In this document: positions 16,937 through 23,468 of the stretch, in pieces
Layout: each line of letters starts with the position of its first letter
How positions within the stretch are numbered: the first letter of the stretch is position 1
Assembly: GCA_963624605.1 (NCBI GenBank)
Contig: CAVFQD010000026.1
Location: 1-23,468, forward strand
From: Fimenecus sp963624605
GTDB lineage: Bacteria; Bacillota; Clostridia; Oscillospirales; Acutalibacteraceae
Length of the DNA stretch: 23,468 nt
Direction of reading: 5' to 3'
Program-made: the position numbers and the translations under genes
Notes under the pieces: model-generated
The model's input: only the letters and a program-made list of their open reading frames with translations
The model's database searches: none
Told to the model about the DNA's origin: nothing

Positions 16937-16965
16937 AGTATATCATATCAAAATATTATAGTCAA
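16937..16965 (-). promoter_or_regulatory. SigA-type promoter of the purine operon
   Basis: Minus strand TTGACT (16965-16960), 17-base spacer, TATACT (16942-16937). The expected start near 16930 lies shortly before the P1 stem of the ZTP riboswitch, leaving a leader of about 160 bases before purE. Confidence 0.85.
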
Positions 16966-17008
16966 TAATTTTGCCCCTTTTCGGCGGTGTTCACTTTCAT
17001 AATATTAT

Positions 17009-17033
17009 GCCAAAAATCGAGCCTCTTTTTGGC
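17009..17033. terminator. Possible terminator hairpin between azlD and the purine promoter
   Basis: GCCAAAAA (17009-17016) and TTTTTGGC (17026-17033) form an 8-bp stem with a nine-base loop, eight bases beyond the azlD stop codon. On the minus strand the stem itself ends in TTTTTGGC and is followed by A/T-rich sequence rather than a clean T run, so termination would be weak. It sits in the right place to separate azlCD from the purine operon. Confidence 0.45.
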
Positions 17034-17040
17034 TATTTTA

Positions 17041-17349
17041 CTATACAATTATAAAAGACAGTATCAGCACAGACGCACAGCAGCCGCAGGCAACGATAAA
17101 AAGGTTCTTGGTAAAAAACGCAAGCAACACACCGATAACAAGCGCCGCAATACCCGTCGCATAGCTTCCCGTGGCGGTGATTATCGCAGGGAAGGTCATA
17201 ACGGTCAGCGTAACATAGGGAATATAGTAAAGGAACGACCTTATAAATTTATTTTTAATCGGTTTCCTCATTACGGTCATAGGCACTACCCTCAAAAGAT
17301 AGCTTACCGCCGCCATAACGAAAATATAAATATATGTGTTTCCGCTCAT
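17041..17349 (-). CDS. azlD: Branched-chain amino-acid transport protein, AzlD family
   Basis: A 102-residue, very hydrophobic protein with about four membrane segments and almost no soluble part. The N-terminal helix with SYLLRVVPMTVMRKPIKN matches the pattern of AzlD proteins. AzlD is the small partner of AzlC in exporters of branched-chain amino acids and analogues such as azaleucine. Its ATG at 17349 overlaps the azlC stop by four bases (ATGA), so the two are translationally coupled. The family is clear; the transported substrate is not shown by the sequence. Confidence 0.88.
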   Translation of the reverse strand: MSGNTYIYIFVMAAVSYLLRVVPMTVMRKPIKNKFIRSFLYYIPYVTLTVMTFPAIITATGSYATGIAALVIGVLLAFFTKNLFIVACGCCASVLILSFIIV

Positions 17350-18080
17350 TGCGCCGCCTCCCCTTCTTCGTCCTTAACGGGGAACAGAAGCGCCGCAGCA
17401 ACGGATATTACAAGCGTCAGCACAATTACCCTTACACTCTCGCTCATATCCGAAATCACGGGTATTACCTTTGAGAGCCCGCTTATGACAAAGCTTGACA
17501 GCACCACTGCCGTAACAGCCTTATTTTTCCTGCACGGCGGGATCACAACAGCTAAAAACATCCCGTAAACGGCAACGCTCAAAGCGGTTGTTACAACCTC
17601 GGGCAAAATGTTGCCCACGATAATTCCGCACATTGTTCCGAGCGCCCACATCGGAAGTGCCACCGTAAATGCGCCGTACATATACGACGGTTTTATATAT
17701 CCCGGGTACGCAACGGCAATTCCGAAAAGCTCGTCCGTTAAGTCAAAGCCTATTAAAAACCTGTGTATCAGCGGCGTATCCGGGGAAAACTTTTGGCTCA
17801 TAGCACAGCTCATAAGTATGTATCTTGCGTTAGTGACAAGTATGATTATCGCTGCGGTAAAATAGGTTACGCCGTCCGAAATTGCGGAAACTCCGGCGAC
17901 CTCGCCCGCCGAAGCGTTATTCAGCAGGCTTAAAAGAAAGCCCTGAAAGGCGTTCATTCCTATGCTCTTTGCGGTTATACCGATTGAAAAGGACACTGCA
18001 AAATAACCGAGTCCTATCGGAATGCCGTCTTTTAACCCGTTAAAAAACGGCTTTTTTATTACATGCTTTATATCTGACAT
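17346..18080 (-). CDS. azlC: Branched-chain amino-acid exporter, AzlC family
   Basis: Membrane protein of 244 residues. The N-terminal GLKDGIPIGLGYFAVSFSIGITAK and the following LLSLLNNASAGEVAGV are typical of AzlC. The central NARYILMSCAMSQKF with GFDLTDELFGIA is also characteristic. Several further hydrophobic helices follow, with a short charged cytosolic tail. The frame is open from a GTG at 18089, but ATG 18080 has GAGGTG six bases upstream and is chosen. It forms a two-gene unit with azlD, transcribed away from the tetR-MMPL genes and probably from the promoter at 18105-18133. Confidence 0.92.
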   Translation of the reverse strand: MSDIKHVIKKPFFNGLKDGIPIGLGYFAVSFSIGITAKSIGMNAFQGFLLSLLNNASAGEVAGVSAISDGVTYFTAAIIILVTNARYILMSCAMSQKFSPDTPLIHRFLIGFDLTDELFGIAVAYPGYIKPSYMYGAFTVALPMWALGTMCGIIVGNILPEVVTTALSVAVYGMFLAVVIPPCRKNKAVTAVVLSSFVISGLSKVIPVISDMSESVRVIVLTLVISVAAALLFPVKDEEGEAAQ

Positions 18081-18104
18081 CAACCACACCTCATATATAT
18101 GTCT

Positions 18105-18133
18105 ATTTTACTAAATATTTGCCTGCTTGTAAA
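18105..18133 (-). promoter_or_regulatory. Promoter of azlCD
   Basis: Minus strand TTTACA (18133-18128), 17-base spacer, TAAAAT (18110-18105). The start would fall near 18098, giving a leader of under 20 bases that consists mainly of the azlC ribosome-binding site. Confidence 0.6.
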
Positions 18134-18167
18134 TCATAAAAAATACAATTTTATATACACTCTCCAA

Positions 18168-18194
18168 ATATTGTGAACATTCTGTTAACAATAT
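18168..18194. promoter_or_regulatory. 27-bp palindrome, likely regulator binding site between azlC and tetR
   Basis: ATATTGTGAACA (18168-18179) and TGTTAACAATAT (18183-18194) are inverted repeats with one mismatch around a three-base centre (TTC). The site is 34 bases upstream of the azlC -35 box and 10 bases upstream of the tetR -35 box. It is unlike the TGACT/AGTCA operators nearby, so a different protein would bind here. Which one is unknown. Confidence 0.55.
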
Positions 18195-18204
18195 ACAGAC
18201 AATA

Positions 18205-18232
18205 TTGACTAACAGTCATTTTGTGTTAAAAT
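18205..18232 (+). promoter_or_regulatory. Promoter of the tetR-MMPL-lipoprotein operon
   Basis: TTGACT (18205-18210), 16-base spacer, TAAAAT (18227-18232). The -35 box lies within the first TGACT/AGTCA operator. The start would be near 18239, which places the only in-frame ATG (18231) inside the -10 box. Confidence 0.7.
18206..18218. promoter_or_regulatory. TetR-type operator 1
   Basis: TGACT-AAC-AGTCA, a perfect 5-bp inverted repeat, flanked by ATT on the left and TTT on the right. It overlaps the -35 box. A near copy occurs at 18251-18263, which suggests autorepression by the adjacent TetR-family protein. Confidence 0.75.
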
Positions 18233-18881
18233 GTGGGTCGAAAAAGAAATTGACTGTCAGTCATTTTTTGCGGAGGCGATTTTTACGGATAAGATAACAC
18301 AGAAAAAGAACGAAAAATACGCAAAAATTCTTGATACCGCCCTCGGTCTGTTTGAAAAAAAGGGAACTCATCTCGTTTCAATCGACGAAATCGTAAAGGG
18401 TGCCGGAATAGCAAAGGGTACATTTTACCTTTACTTCAAGGACAGATACGACCTTATAACCACAATAATTCTTGATAAGGCATCCAAATATATGTGTTCC
18501 CTTCCCGACACCTATAATCCGGAAAGCTTTGACGATGTGCCGTTCAATGTTCGCCATTATGTTGATTACCTTTCCGATTTCCTTAAAACGGACAAAACGC
18601 TTTGCCTGTTGATTGAAAAAAATATGAGCACCTGTGTAAATGCCGTTGCAGGAACGCAGGAGGGTCCCGTAAAGGGGCTTTACAACAAGATTTACTCCGA
18701 GCTTCTTCGGTGCGGCATTGCCGAGGAAGAGGTTGCCGCAAAGCTTTATCTTTATATCGAGCTTATCGTTTCGTCCTGCTGTAACGCAATACTCAGGGAA
18801 ACGCCCTACACGCTTGACGAGCTCAAGCCTCATCTTTGTCAGATAATCGAATCAAGCATAAATAATATAATTAAGAGGTGA
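18231..18881 (+). CDS. TetR/AcrR-family transcriptional regulator
   Basis: DNA-binding repressor with an N-terminal helix-turn-helix domain: ILDTALGLFEKKGTHLVSIDEIVKGAG followed by the recognition part IAKGTFYLYFKDRYDLI. A ligand-binding helical domain makes up the rest. The coordinates use the only canonical in-frame start, ATG 18231 (216 residues), but that ATG is in the -10 box, has no ribosome-binding site, and would read through operator 2. The better-placed start is ACG at 18285, eight bases after GGAGG (18272-18276), which gives 198 residues and a normal TetR N-terminus (DKITQKKNEKYAKILD). The stop overlaps the transporter region. It probably represses its own operon; the inducer is unknown. 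Confidence 0.92.
   Translation: MWVEKEIDCQSFFAEAIFTDKITQKKNEKYAKILDTALGLFEKKGTHLVSIDEIVKGAGIAKGTFYLYFKDRYDLITTIILDKASKYMCSLPDTYNPESFDDVPFNVRHYVDYLSDFLKTDKTLCLLIEKNMSTCVNAVAGTQEGPVKGLYNKIYSELLRCGIAEEEVAAKLYLYIELIVSSCCNAILRETPYTLDELKPHLCQIIESSINNIIKR
18251..18263. promoter_or_regulatory. TetR-type operator 2
   Basis: TGACTGTCAGTCA, a perfect palindrome around one base with the same ATT/TTT flanks as operator 1. Its centre is 45 bp from that of operator 1. It lies just downstream of the predicted start site and upstream of the tetR ribosome-binding site. Confidence 0.75.
18272..18276 (+). promoter_or_regulatory. tetR ribosome-binding site preceding an ACG codon
   Basis: GGAGG is followed after eight bases by ACG (18285-18287), in frame with the TetR domain. 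No ATG, GTG or TTG occurs in frame at usable distance. This is what decides the doubt about the tetR start. Confidence 0.6.
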
Positions 18882-18886
18882 TAGAA

Positions 18887-20995
18887 TTGAAAAAGATTGC
18901 ACTTTGGGAAGCAAAGCATCCTAAGACGGTCGTTTTGATTGCGGTTCTGCTTCTGATACCGTCGCTCATAGGATTTTTGTGCACCCGGGTAAATTACGAC
19001 GTTATGTCGTATCTGCCCGACAATCTTGCGTCCGTACAAGGAGAAAAGGTTCTTGACGAGACGTTCAACAACGCAGGTATGTCAATATTGGTAATCGAAG
19101 ATATGCCCTCAAAATACACCGCTGCGTTGAAGGATGAAATTTCAAAATTAGAGGGAGTAAGCGCCGTATTCTGGGTGGACGATCTGGCAGACATCAGCAT
19201 TCCGTCGGATATTATTCCCGATGCGCTTAAAGACATCTTTTACAGCAAAACCGGAGAACAGACGATGATGCTTGTCCAGTACAATTCCTCGGGCTCATCG
19301 GACGAAACCCTTAAAACGATTAAACAGATAAAGAGTCTTATCAATGACAAAACCTTTATCAGCGGTCTTACGGCAATAGTCGAGGACACAAAGGAAATAT
19401 GCGATACGCAGGCTCCGATATATGTTGCGGTCGCGGTTGTTCTCGCGCTTATTATTATGTCGTTGCTTATGGACTCCTGGATTCTTCCGTTCGTCGTGCT
19501 CGCAACGATAGGTATGGCTATTCTTTACAATATGGGCACAAACATATTCTTAGGCGAGATTTCGTTCATTACGCAGAGCATCGCTGCTATCCTTCAGCTT
19601 GGCGTTACCATTGACTACTCAATATTCCTTATTGACAGGTATCACGAAGAAAAGCTGCGTTACGCAACAAGGGAAGAAGCAATGGCAAATGCCGTTGTCA
19701 AATCGATAACAGCCCTGATGGGAAGTTCACTTACGACAATATTCGGCTTCCTTGCACTTTGCTTTATGAGACTGAAGCTTGGCTTCGATATCGGCTTCGT
19801 TATGGCAAAGGGCGTTGTGTTGGGAATACTCACGGTCGTCTTTGTGCTTCCGGCAATGCTCCTTCTGTTTGAGGAATACATTGAAAAATATAAGCATAAG
19901 AGCCTTATGCCCGAGTTCCCGAAGCTCAACAACTTCATTTTCAAAAACAGAAAGGTTCTTGCAATAATCTTTGTCGTTCTTTTAATTCCCGCTTACTTCG
20001 TACAGTCAAAGGCAACGCCTTACTACAGTATGGACAAAGCGCTCAACGAGACCTTCATCTCCGTTCAGGGTCTTGAAAAACTTAAAGCGGACTTTGATAT
20101 GGCGACCACGCACTTTATAATCTTTGACGACTCGCTCCCATCCGGCGAAATAATACAGATGGAAAACGAAATTAAAAACCTTGACGGTATCGCCACCGTG
20201 CTTGCATACAACTCGATAATCGGTCCTGCAATACCCGACGACATCATACCCGACGACATACTGAGCATCTGTAAGGCGGACGGCTTACAGCTTATGATGG
20301 TCAACTCAAAATACGCAACCGCTACCGATGAGTTAAACGCCCAGGTTGACGAGCTCAACACAATTGTTCACAAGTACGACCCGAACGCTTATGTAACCGG
20401 CGAGGGTGCAATTTCCAAGGATCTGATTGAGGTTACGAATACAGACTTCACGGTAACAAGCATAATCTCGATTGCGGCGATATTCATTCTCATCGCGCTC
20501 ACGCTTAAATCAATAAGCCTTCCGATACTTCTTGTACTCTCCATTGAACTCGCCATCTGGCTCAACATTGCAATAAGTGTTCTTCTCGGCAGCTCGATGT
20601 CCTTCGTAGACTCGACGGTTATCAACTGCGTACAGCTCGGCGCAACCGTTGACTATGCAATACTTCTTACAACAAGGTTCAGAGAGGAGCTTCGCCTCGG
20701 TCACTCAAAGCACGATTCAATTATCAATGCAGTAGCGGCGGCGGAAAAATCAATTCTTCAAAGTGCTTCCGTATTCTTTGCGGCAACATTCGGCGTATAC
20801 TGTATCTGCGATATTGCAATTATCAAGGGTATCTGCGCACTGCTTGCAAGGGGCTCGGTAATCAGCGCATTCGTAATTATATTCCTGTTGACTCCATTGC
20901 TTTATATATGTGAAAAACCGATAAGCAAAACCACTCTTAACTGGCGTACTAAATCAAAAAAAGAACAACTTAAGGAGGCAGAGAACAATGTTTAA
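18887..20995 (+). CDS. MMPL/RND-superfamily membrane transporter
   Basis: A 702-residue membrane protein with the duplicated layout of MMPL proteins: one helix, an extracellular domain of about 140 residues, five helices, then the same again, for about 12 membrane segments. The paired Asp-Tyr residues of the proton path are present in both halves: TIDYSIFLIDRY (Asp243-Tyr244) and TVDYAILLTTRF (Asp589-Tyr590). Such proteins export lipids, peptides or drugs using the proton gradient. The frame opens at GTG 18878, but TTG 18887 lies six bases after AGAGGTG and starts KKIALWEAKHPK, so I prefer it. It directly follows tetR and its end overlaps the lipoprotein start by eight bases. The substrate is unknown. 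Confidence 0.92.
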   Translation: MKKIALWEAKHPKTVVLIAVLLLIPSLIGFLCTRVNYDVMSYLPDNLASVQGEKVLDETFNNAGMSILVIEDMPSKYTAALKDEISKLEGVSAVFWVDDLADISIPSDIIPDALKDIFYSKTGEQTMMLVQYNSSGSSDETLKTIKQIKSLINDKTFISGLTAIVEDTKEICDTQAPIYVAVAVVLALIIMSLLMDSWILPFVVLATIGMAILYNMGTNIFLGEISFITQSIAAILQLGVTIDYSIFLIDRYHEEKLRYATREEAMANAVVKSITALMGSSLTTIFGFLALCFMRLKLGFDIGFVMAKGVVLGILTVVFVLPAMLLLFEEYIEKYKHKSLMPEFPKLNNFIFKNRKVLAIIFVVLLIPAYFVQSKATPYYSMDKALNETFISVQGLEKLKADFDMATTHFIIFDDSLPSGEIIQMENEIKNLDGIATVLAYNSIIGPAIPDDIIPDDILSICKADGLQLMMVNSKYATATDELNAQVDELNTIVHKYDPNAYVTGEGAISKDLIEVTNTDFTVTSIISIAAIFILIALTLKSISLPILLVLSIELAIWLNIAISVLLGSSMSFVDSTVINCVQLGATVDYAILLTTRFREELRLGHSKHDSIINAVAAAEKSILQSASVFFAATFGVYCICDIAIIKGICALLARGSVISAFVIIFLLTPLLYICEKPISKTTLNWRTKSKKEQLKEAENNV

Positions 20996-22667
20996 CAGCA
21001 AAGCAAAAAAAGCAATAAGCGTCGGCTTGACAGTATCTCTTCTTGCCCTCTCCTTTGCGGGCTGCGGCAAGCAAAAGACAACAGGCAATGAAATTCTTGA
21101 TGACGCACAGGGCACTCAGACCTACACCCAGCAGACCTATACAGCTCTTGCCGAAAATGTAAAAAAGCAGGAAACAGTATATATCAACCTTAACACCGAC
21201 GGCACGGTTGAAAAAATAAATGTAACCGATTGGCTTCATACCGATACGCCTCAGACGGTTATCGAGGATGTAAGCTCGCTTGAAAACATCACGAACATAA
21301 AAACACTTACCCCCGCAGATATAAGAGATGACAAGCTCTATTGGGATATGGATACCACGGACCTCTATTACAGCGGCACAACCGATAAAGCTTCTCCGAT
21401 TAACATCAGCATTCATTATTATCTTGACGATGTTGAAATGTCTGCCGATGAAATCGCAGGAAAGAGCGGTAATGTTAAAATTCAGATTGATACCTCAAGC
21501 GCACTTAAAAAGACAGTTACCATTCAAGGCAAAAATTACGACATCTACTGTCCGTTGCTTCTGGTCGGCGGTATGATTTTGCCGGAGGAGAATTTCTCAA
21601 ACATCAATATTGTAAACGGCACGGCAATCAGCGACGGCTCAAAACAAATCGCTTTCTTCACCGGCATTCCGGGAGCTGATGAAAGCCTCGGCTTATCGGC
21701 GCTCAACCTTTCCCTGCTCAACTCAATAGCCGCTGAATCGTTCACAATAACGGCTACCGCAACAGACTTTGAGCTCGGAAACATTATGTTTTCGGCAGTT
21801 CCACTCTCGGCTGTCGGCTCAATCGGAACGGGAAGCCTCCCCGAAAGCGTTGACGACATAAAGGGCGTTCTCTCCGACTTCGAGGATGTTCAAAAGGCCC
21901 TCAACGGACTTGATGTCAACAAAATGATAAGCGTTCTTTACGGCGACTCAAACAAGTTTGAAGAGCTTATCGGTTCCGTAAACACCGCCGTGAAGCTCTA
22001 TCAGGAAAATGAAAAGCTCTTGAAAACCGTCAGCACATATATGACAGACGAAAATCTGCAAAAGCTTGAAAAGCTTGCGAACGACCTCAATGCCACCGAC
22101 CTTGACGCCATTTCGCAAACACTCAACGACCCTGCGGTTGCGGCTCTGTTAAAGGTTCTTCCTCAGCTTTCTTCAAGCCTTTCCGAGATATCGACTCTTG
22201 CAAACGACCTCAACGAGGTAATGCCTATTCTCCAGTCGCTCTCTAACGATATGGACGACCCCGAAATCAAGCAGTCGCTTGAAAATATGCCCGAAACCCT
22301 CAATGAGCTTCAGGGCGTGCTCAAAACGATAGAGGACAACAAGGAAATACTCGAAATGGTAAATGAGCTTTCAAGCGAGGATAAAGCCGCACAAATCGAT
22401 GCGCTTATGAAAACCGTAAGCAAATACACCACTCTTGATACTCTATCGGAAGCCAATCAGCAGCTTCTTGCCGAAAAGATGAAGGAGTGGCTCACATACG
22501 GTAACGAATACGACATATTCACCGAAAAGACCGACCGTATGACCTCAAATGTAATCTTCACCTACAAGGTCAGCGCAATTTCGGCTCCCGTGCAGGAAAC
22601 CGCACAGACCGCCGAAACAGCTGAAAAGGTCGGATTCTTCACAAGAGTTAAAAATCTTTTCGAATAA
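20988..22667 (+). CDS. Putative lipoprotein partner of the MMPL transporter
   Basis: A 559-residue protein with a lipoprotein signal: a lysine-rich start, a hydrophobic stretch, and lipobox FAGC with Cys26 as the likely lipidated residue. Residues about 55-270 form a beta-rich region (ETVYINLNTDGTVEKINVTDWL, and later AGKSGNVKIQIDTS). This resembles the extracellular part of YhgE/Pip-like and MMPL-associated proteins of Clostridia, as I recall them. Residues about 290-500 are Leu/Glu/Asn-rich and probably helical or coiled coil. There is no C-terminal membrane helix. The ATG at 20988 follows AAGGAGG and overlaps the transporter end by eight bases, which implies coupled synthesis. It may be a periplasm-side adaptor; its function is not established. 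Confidence 0.8.
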   Translation: MFNSKAKKAISVGLTVSLLALSFAGCGKQKTTGNEILDDAQGTQTYTQQTYTALAENVKKQETVYINLNTDGTVEKINVTDWLHTDTPQTVIEDVSSLENITNIKTLTPADIRDDKLYWDMDTTDLYYSGTTDKASPINISIHYYLDDVEMSADEIAGKSGNVKIQIDTSSALKKTVTIQGKNYDIYCPLLLVGGMILPEENFSNINIVNGTAISDGSKQIAFFTGIPGADESLGLSALNLSLLNSIAAESFTITATATDFELGNIMFSAVPLSAVGSIGTGSLPESVDDIKGVLSDFEDVQKALNGLDVNKMISVLYGDSNKFEELIGSVNTAVKLYQENEKLLKTVSTYMTDENLQKLEKLANDLNATDLDAISQTLNDPAVAALLKVLPQLSSSLSEISTLANDLNEVMPILQSLSNDMDDPEIKQSLENMPETLNELQGVLKTIEDNKEILEMVNELSSEDKAAQIDALMKTVSKYTTLDTLSEANQQLLAEKMKEWLTYGNEYDIFTEKTDRMTSNVIFTYKVSAISAPVQETAQTAETAEKVGFFTRVKNLFE

Positions 22668-22678
22668 TATCCCCACTG

Positions 22679-22720
22679 AAAAACGGAGCGATTTTAATTG
22701 AATTGCTCCGTTTTTCTTTT
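22679..22720 (+). terminator. Terminator of the tetR-MMPL-lipoprotein operon
   Basis: AAAAACGGAGC (22679-22689) pairs with GCTCCGTTTTT (22705-22715), and the stem can extend by four more pairs into the loop region. It is followed by CTTTT. It lies 11 bases after the lipoprotein stop codon. The A-rich left arm means it could also act on the other strand. Confidence 0.9.
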
Positions 22721-22741
22721 ACGCTATTTTTATTTTTTCGC

Positions 22742-22770
22742 TTAACTTTTCAGCAAATATATGCTACAAT
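22742..22770 (+). promoter_or_regulatory. Promoter of the cytidylate-kinase-like gene
   Basis: TTAACT (22742-22747), 17-base spacer, TACAAT (22765-22770). It lies just beyond the preceding terminator and about 30 bases before the start codon, so the following gene is probably monocistronic. Confidence 0.65.
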
Positions 22771-22800
22771 GTATATACAAAATATAAAGGGAGTGTTGAT

Positions 22801-23403
22801 ATGAAAAACAATCTTATTATTACCCTCAGCCGTGAATACGGAAGCGGAGGACATAATATCGGCGAGCTTCTGGCGAAAGAGCTCAATGTCCCTTTTTATG
22901 ATAAGAAAATCATAGACAAGGCGGCAGAGAAAACGGGTCTTACGGCAGAGTTCATCGCCGAGCACGAGCAGAGATACACAAGCTCGCTTATGTTTAACCT
23001 TGCTATGGGAAATTACTCAAGGACCGGCGAGCTTCCCCTGCACGACAAGATTGACATCGTTGAGAGCGATATTATAAGGGAATACGCCTCCCAAGGCTCC
23101 TGCGTAATCGTCGGAAGATGTGCTGATTATGTCCTTGAAAACGATTTTGACTGTCTGAATGTCTTTATTTATGCGGACGAGGTAACCAAAATCGAAAACA
23201 TTGCCAAGAAGCATAATCTCGACTCTAAGAAAGCAGAAAAGACGGTTAAGGAGATAAACCGTTCACGCTCAAAGCATTACAATTACTTCTCCGGCAAGAT
23301 ATGGGGCGACAGGCGTAACTACGACCTTATGCTAAACTCGGCAACCTTCACCCCCGAGGAATGCGTCAAAATGATAATTTCCGCGGCTGAAAACATTAAA
23401 TAA
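22801..23403 (+). CDS. Cytidylate kinase-like family protein
   Basis: A 200-residue cytosolic P-loop protein of the cytidylate-kinase-like type common in gut Clostridia. The N-terminal nucleotide-binding loop is ITLSREYGSGGHNIG (residues 7-21), where relatives often have GGRxIG. It is followed by AKELNVPFYDKKIIDKAAEKTG, and a second conserved stretch SCVIVGRCADYVL lies near residue 100. A basic segment with NRSRSKHYNYFSG near residue 155 may be the lid. The ATG at 22801 follows GGGAG. True CMP kinase activity is uncertain: this family is distinct from Cmk and its substrate is poorly defined. It stands alone between its promoter and the hairpins at the window end. Confidence 0.85.
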   Translation: MKNNLIITLSREYGSGGHNIGELLAKELNVPFYDKKIIDKAAEKTGLTAEFIAEHEQRYTSSLMFNLAMGNYSRTGELPLHDKIDIVESDIIREYASQGSCVIVGRCADYVLENDFDCLNVFIYADEVTKIENIAKKHNLDSKKAEKTVKEINRSRSKHYNYFSGKIWGDRRNYDLMLNSATFTPEECVKMIISAAENIK

Positions 23404-23419
23404 CAGACAACATAATCAT

Positions 23420-23441
23420 AACCACTAGTAAACTAGTGGTT
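23420..23441. repeat. Perfect 10-bp palindrome near the window end
   Basis: AACCACTAGT (23420-23429) and ACTAGTGGTT (23432-23441) are exact inverted repeats two bases apart; as RNA or single-stranded DNA the loop would open to TAAA. Only three T residues follow, so it is a poor terminator for the kinase-like gene. Such hairpins also occur at the ends of IS200/IS605 elements, but no transposase is visible. Confidence 0.6.
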
Positions 23442-23447
23442 TGCACA

Positions 23448-23462
23448 GGCCCTATAAGGGCC
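23448..23462. repeat. GC-rich hairpin next to the previous palindrome
   Basis: GGCCCT (23448-23453) pairs with AGGGCC (23457-23462) around a three-base loop. With the palindrome six bases before it, it forms a double-hairpin block running to the window edge. Its continuation is outside the window. Confidence 0.5.
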
Positions 23463-23468
23463 GCCTAC

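Noticed and set aside
16987..17568. 193-codon plus-strand open frame opposite azlD and azlC
   Set aside because: The minus strand carries two overlapping membrane-protein genes of known families; the plus-strand frame has no domain and no start signals.
18171..18191. LexA (SOS) box reading of the AACA-TTC-TGTT palindrome
   Set aside because: The half-site spacing and outer bases do not fit the Gram-positive LexA consensus (CGAAC-N4-GTTCG), so I left the binding protein unassigned.
1..23468. CRISPR array, tRNA or rRNA genes
   Set aside because: I saw no regularly spaced repeats, cloverleaf-like sequences or conserved rRNA segments in any intergenic region.

Overview
This window looks like the chromosome of a low-to-moderate GC Gram-positive anaerobe of the class Clostridia, probably related to Ruminococcaceae/Oscillospiraceae. 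The reasons are strong GGAGG ribosome-binding sites, SigA-type promoters, Rho-independent terminators, riboswitch and attenuator control, and the protein families present. The genus is an inference; there is no rRNA in the window.

Positions 1-112 hold only inverted repeats. Positions 113-4694 are a minus-strand pyrimidine unit, pyrC-carB. It has its own consensus promoter and a leader in which a PyrR-loop-like hairpin, an antiterminator and a terminator can be drawn as mutually exclusive structures. carA is not in the window. Positions 4697-16965 are a minus-strand de novo purine operon, read purE-purC-purF-purM-purN-methyltransferase-IMP cyclohydrolase-AICAR formyltransferase-purD-purL. It starts at a promoter followed by a ZTP (pfl) riboswitch whose 3' end overlaps a long terminator. 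Together these genes cover most steps from PRPP to IMP. The SAICAR-to-AICAR step (PurB) is not encoded here. The last two steps use separate AICAR formyltransferase and PurO-like cyclohydrolase proteins in place of bifunctional PurH, and PurL is the large one-chain form with its own glutaminase. The PurF protein lacks the catalytic N-terminal cysteine.

Positions 17009-18133 carry azlC-azlD, a branched-chain amino-acid exporter pair, on the minus strand. Divergent from it (18205-22720, plus strand) is a TetR-family regulator gene followed, with overlaps, by a 12-TM MMPL/RND-family transporter and a large lipoprotein. The intergenic region holds two near-identical operators, one on the tetR -35 box and one just before its ribosome-binding site, plus an unrelated 27-bp palindrome. 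The tetR gene has a good ribosome-binding site but an ACG where ATG is expected.

Positions 22742-23403 are a separately promoted cytidylate-kinase-like P-loop gene. The last 50 bases contain two hairpin palindromes that could be the end of a mobile element. I found no CRISPR array, tRNA, rRNA or complete mobile element. Most of the window is standard metabolism. The most unusual points are the glutaminase-defective PurF, the tetR start codon, the pyrC leader and the TetR-MMPL-lipoprotein system.
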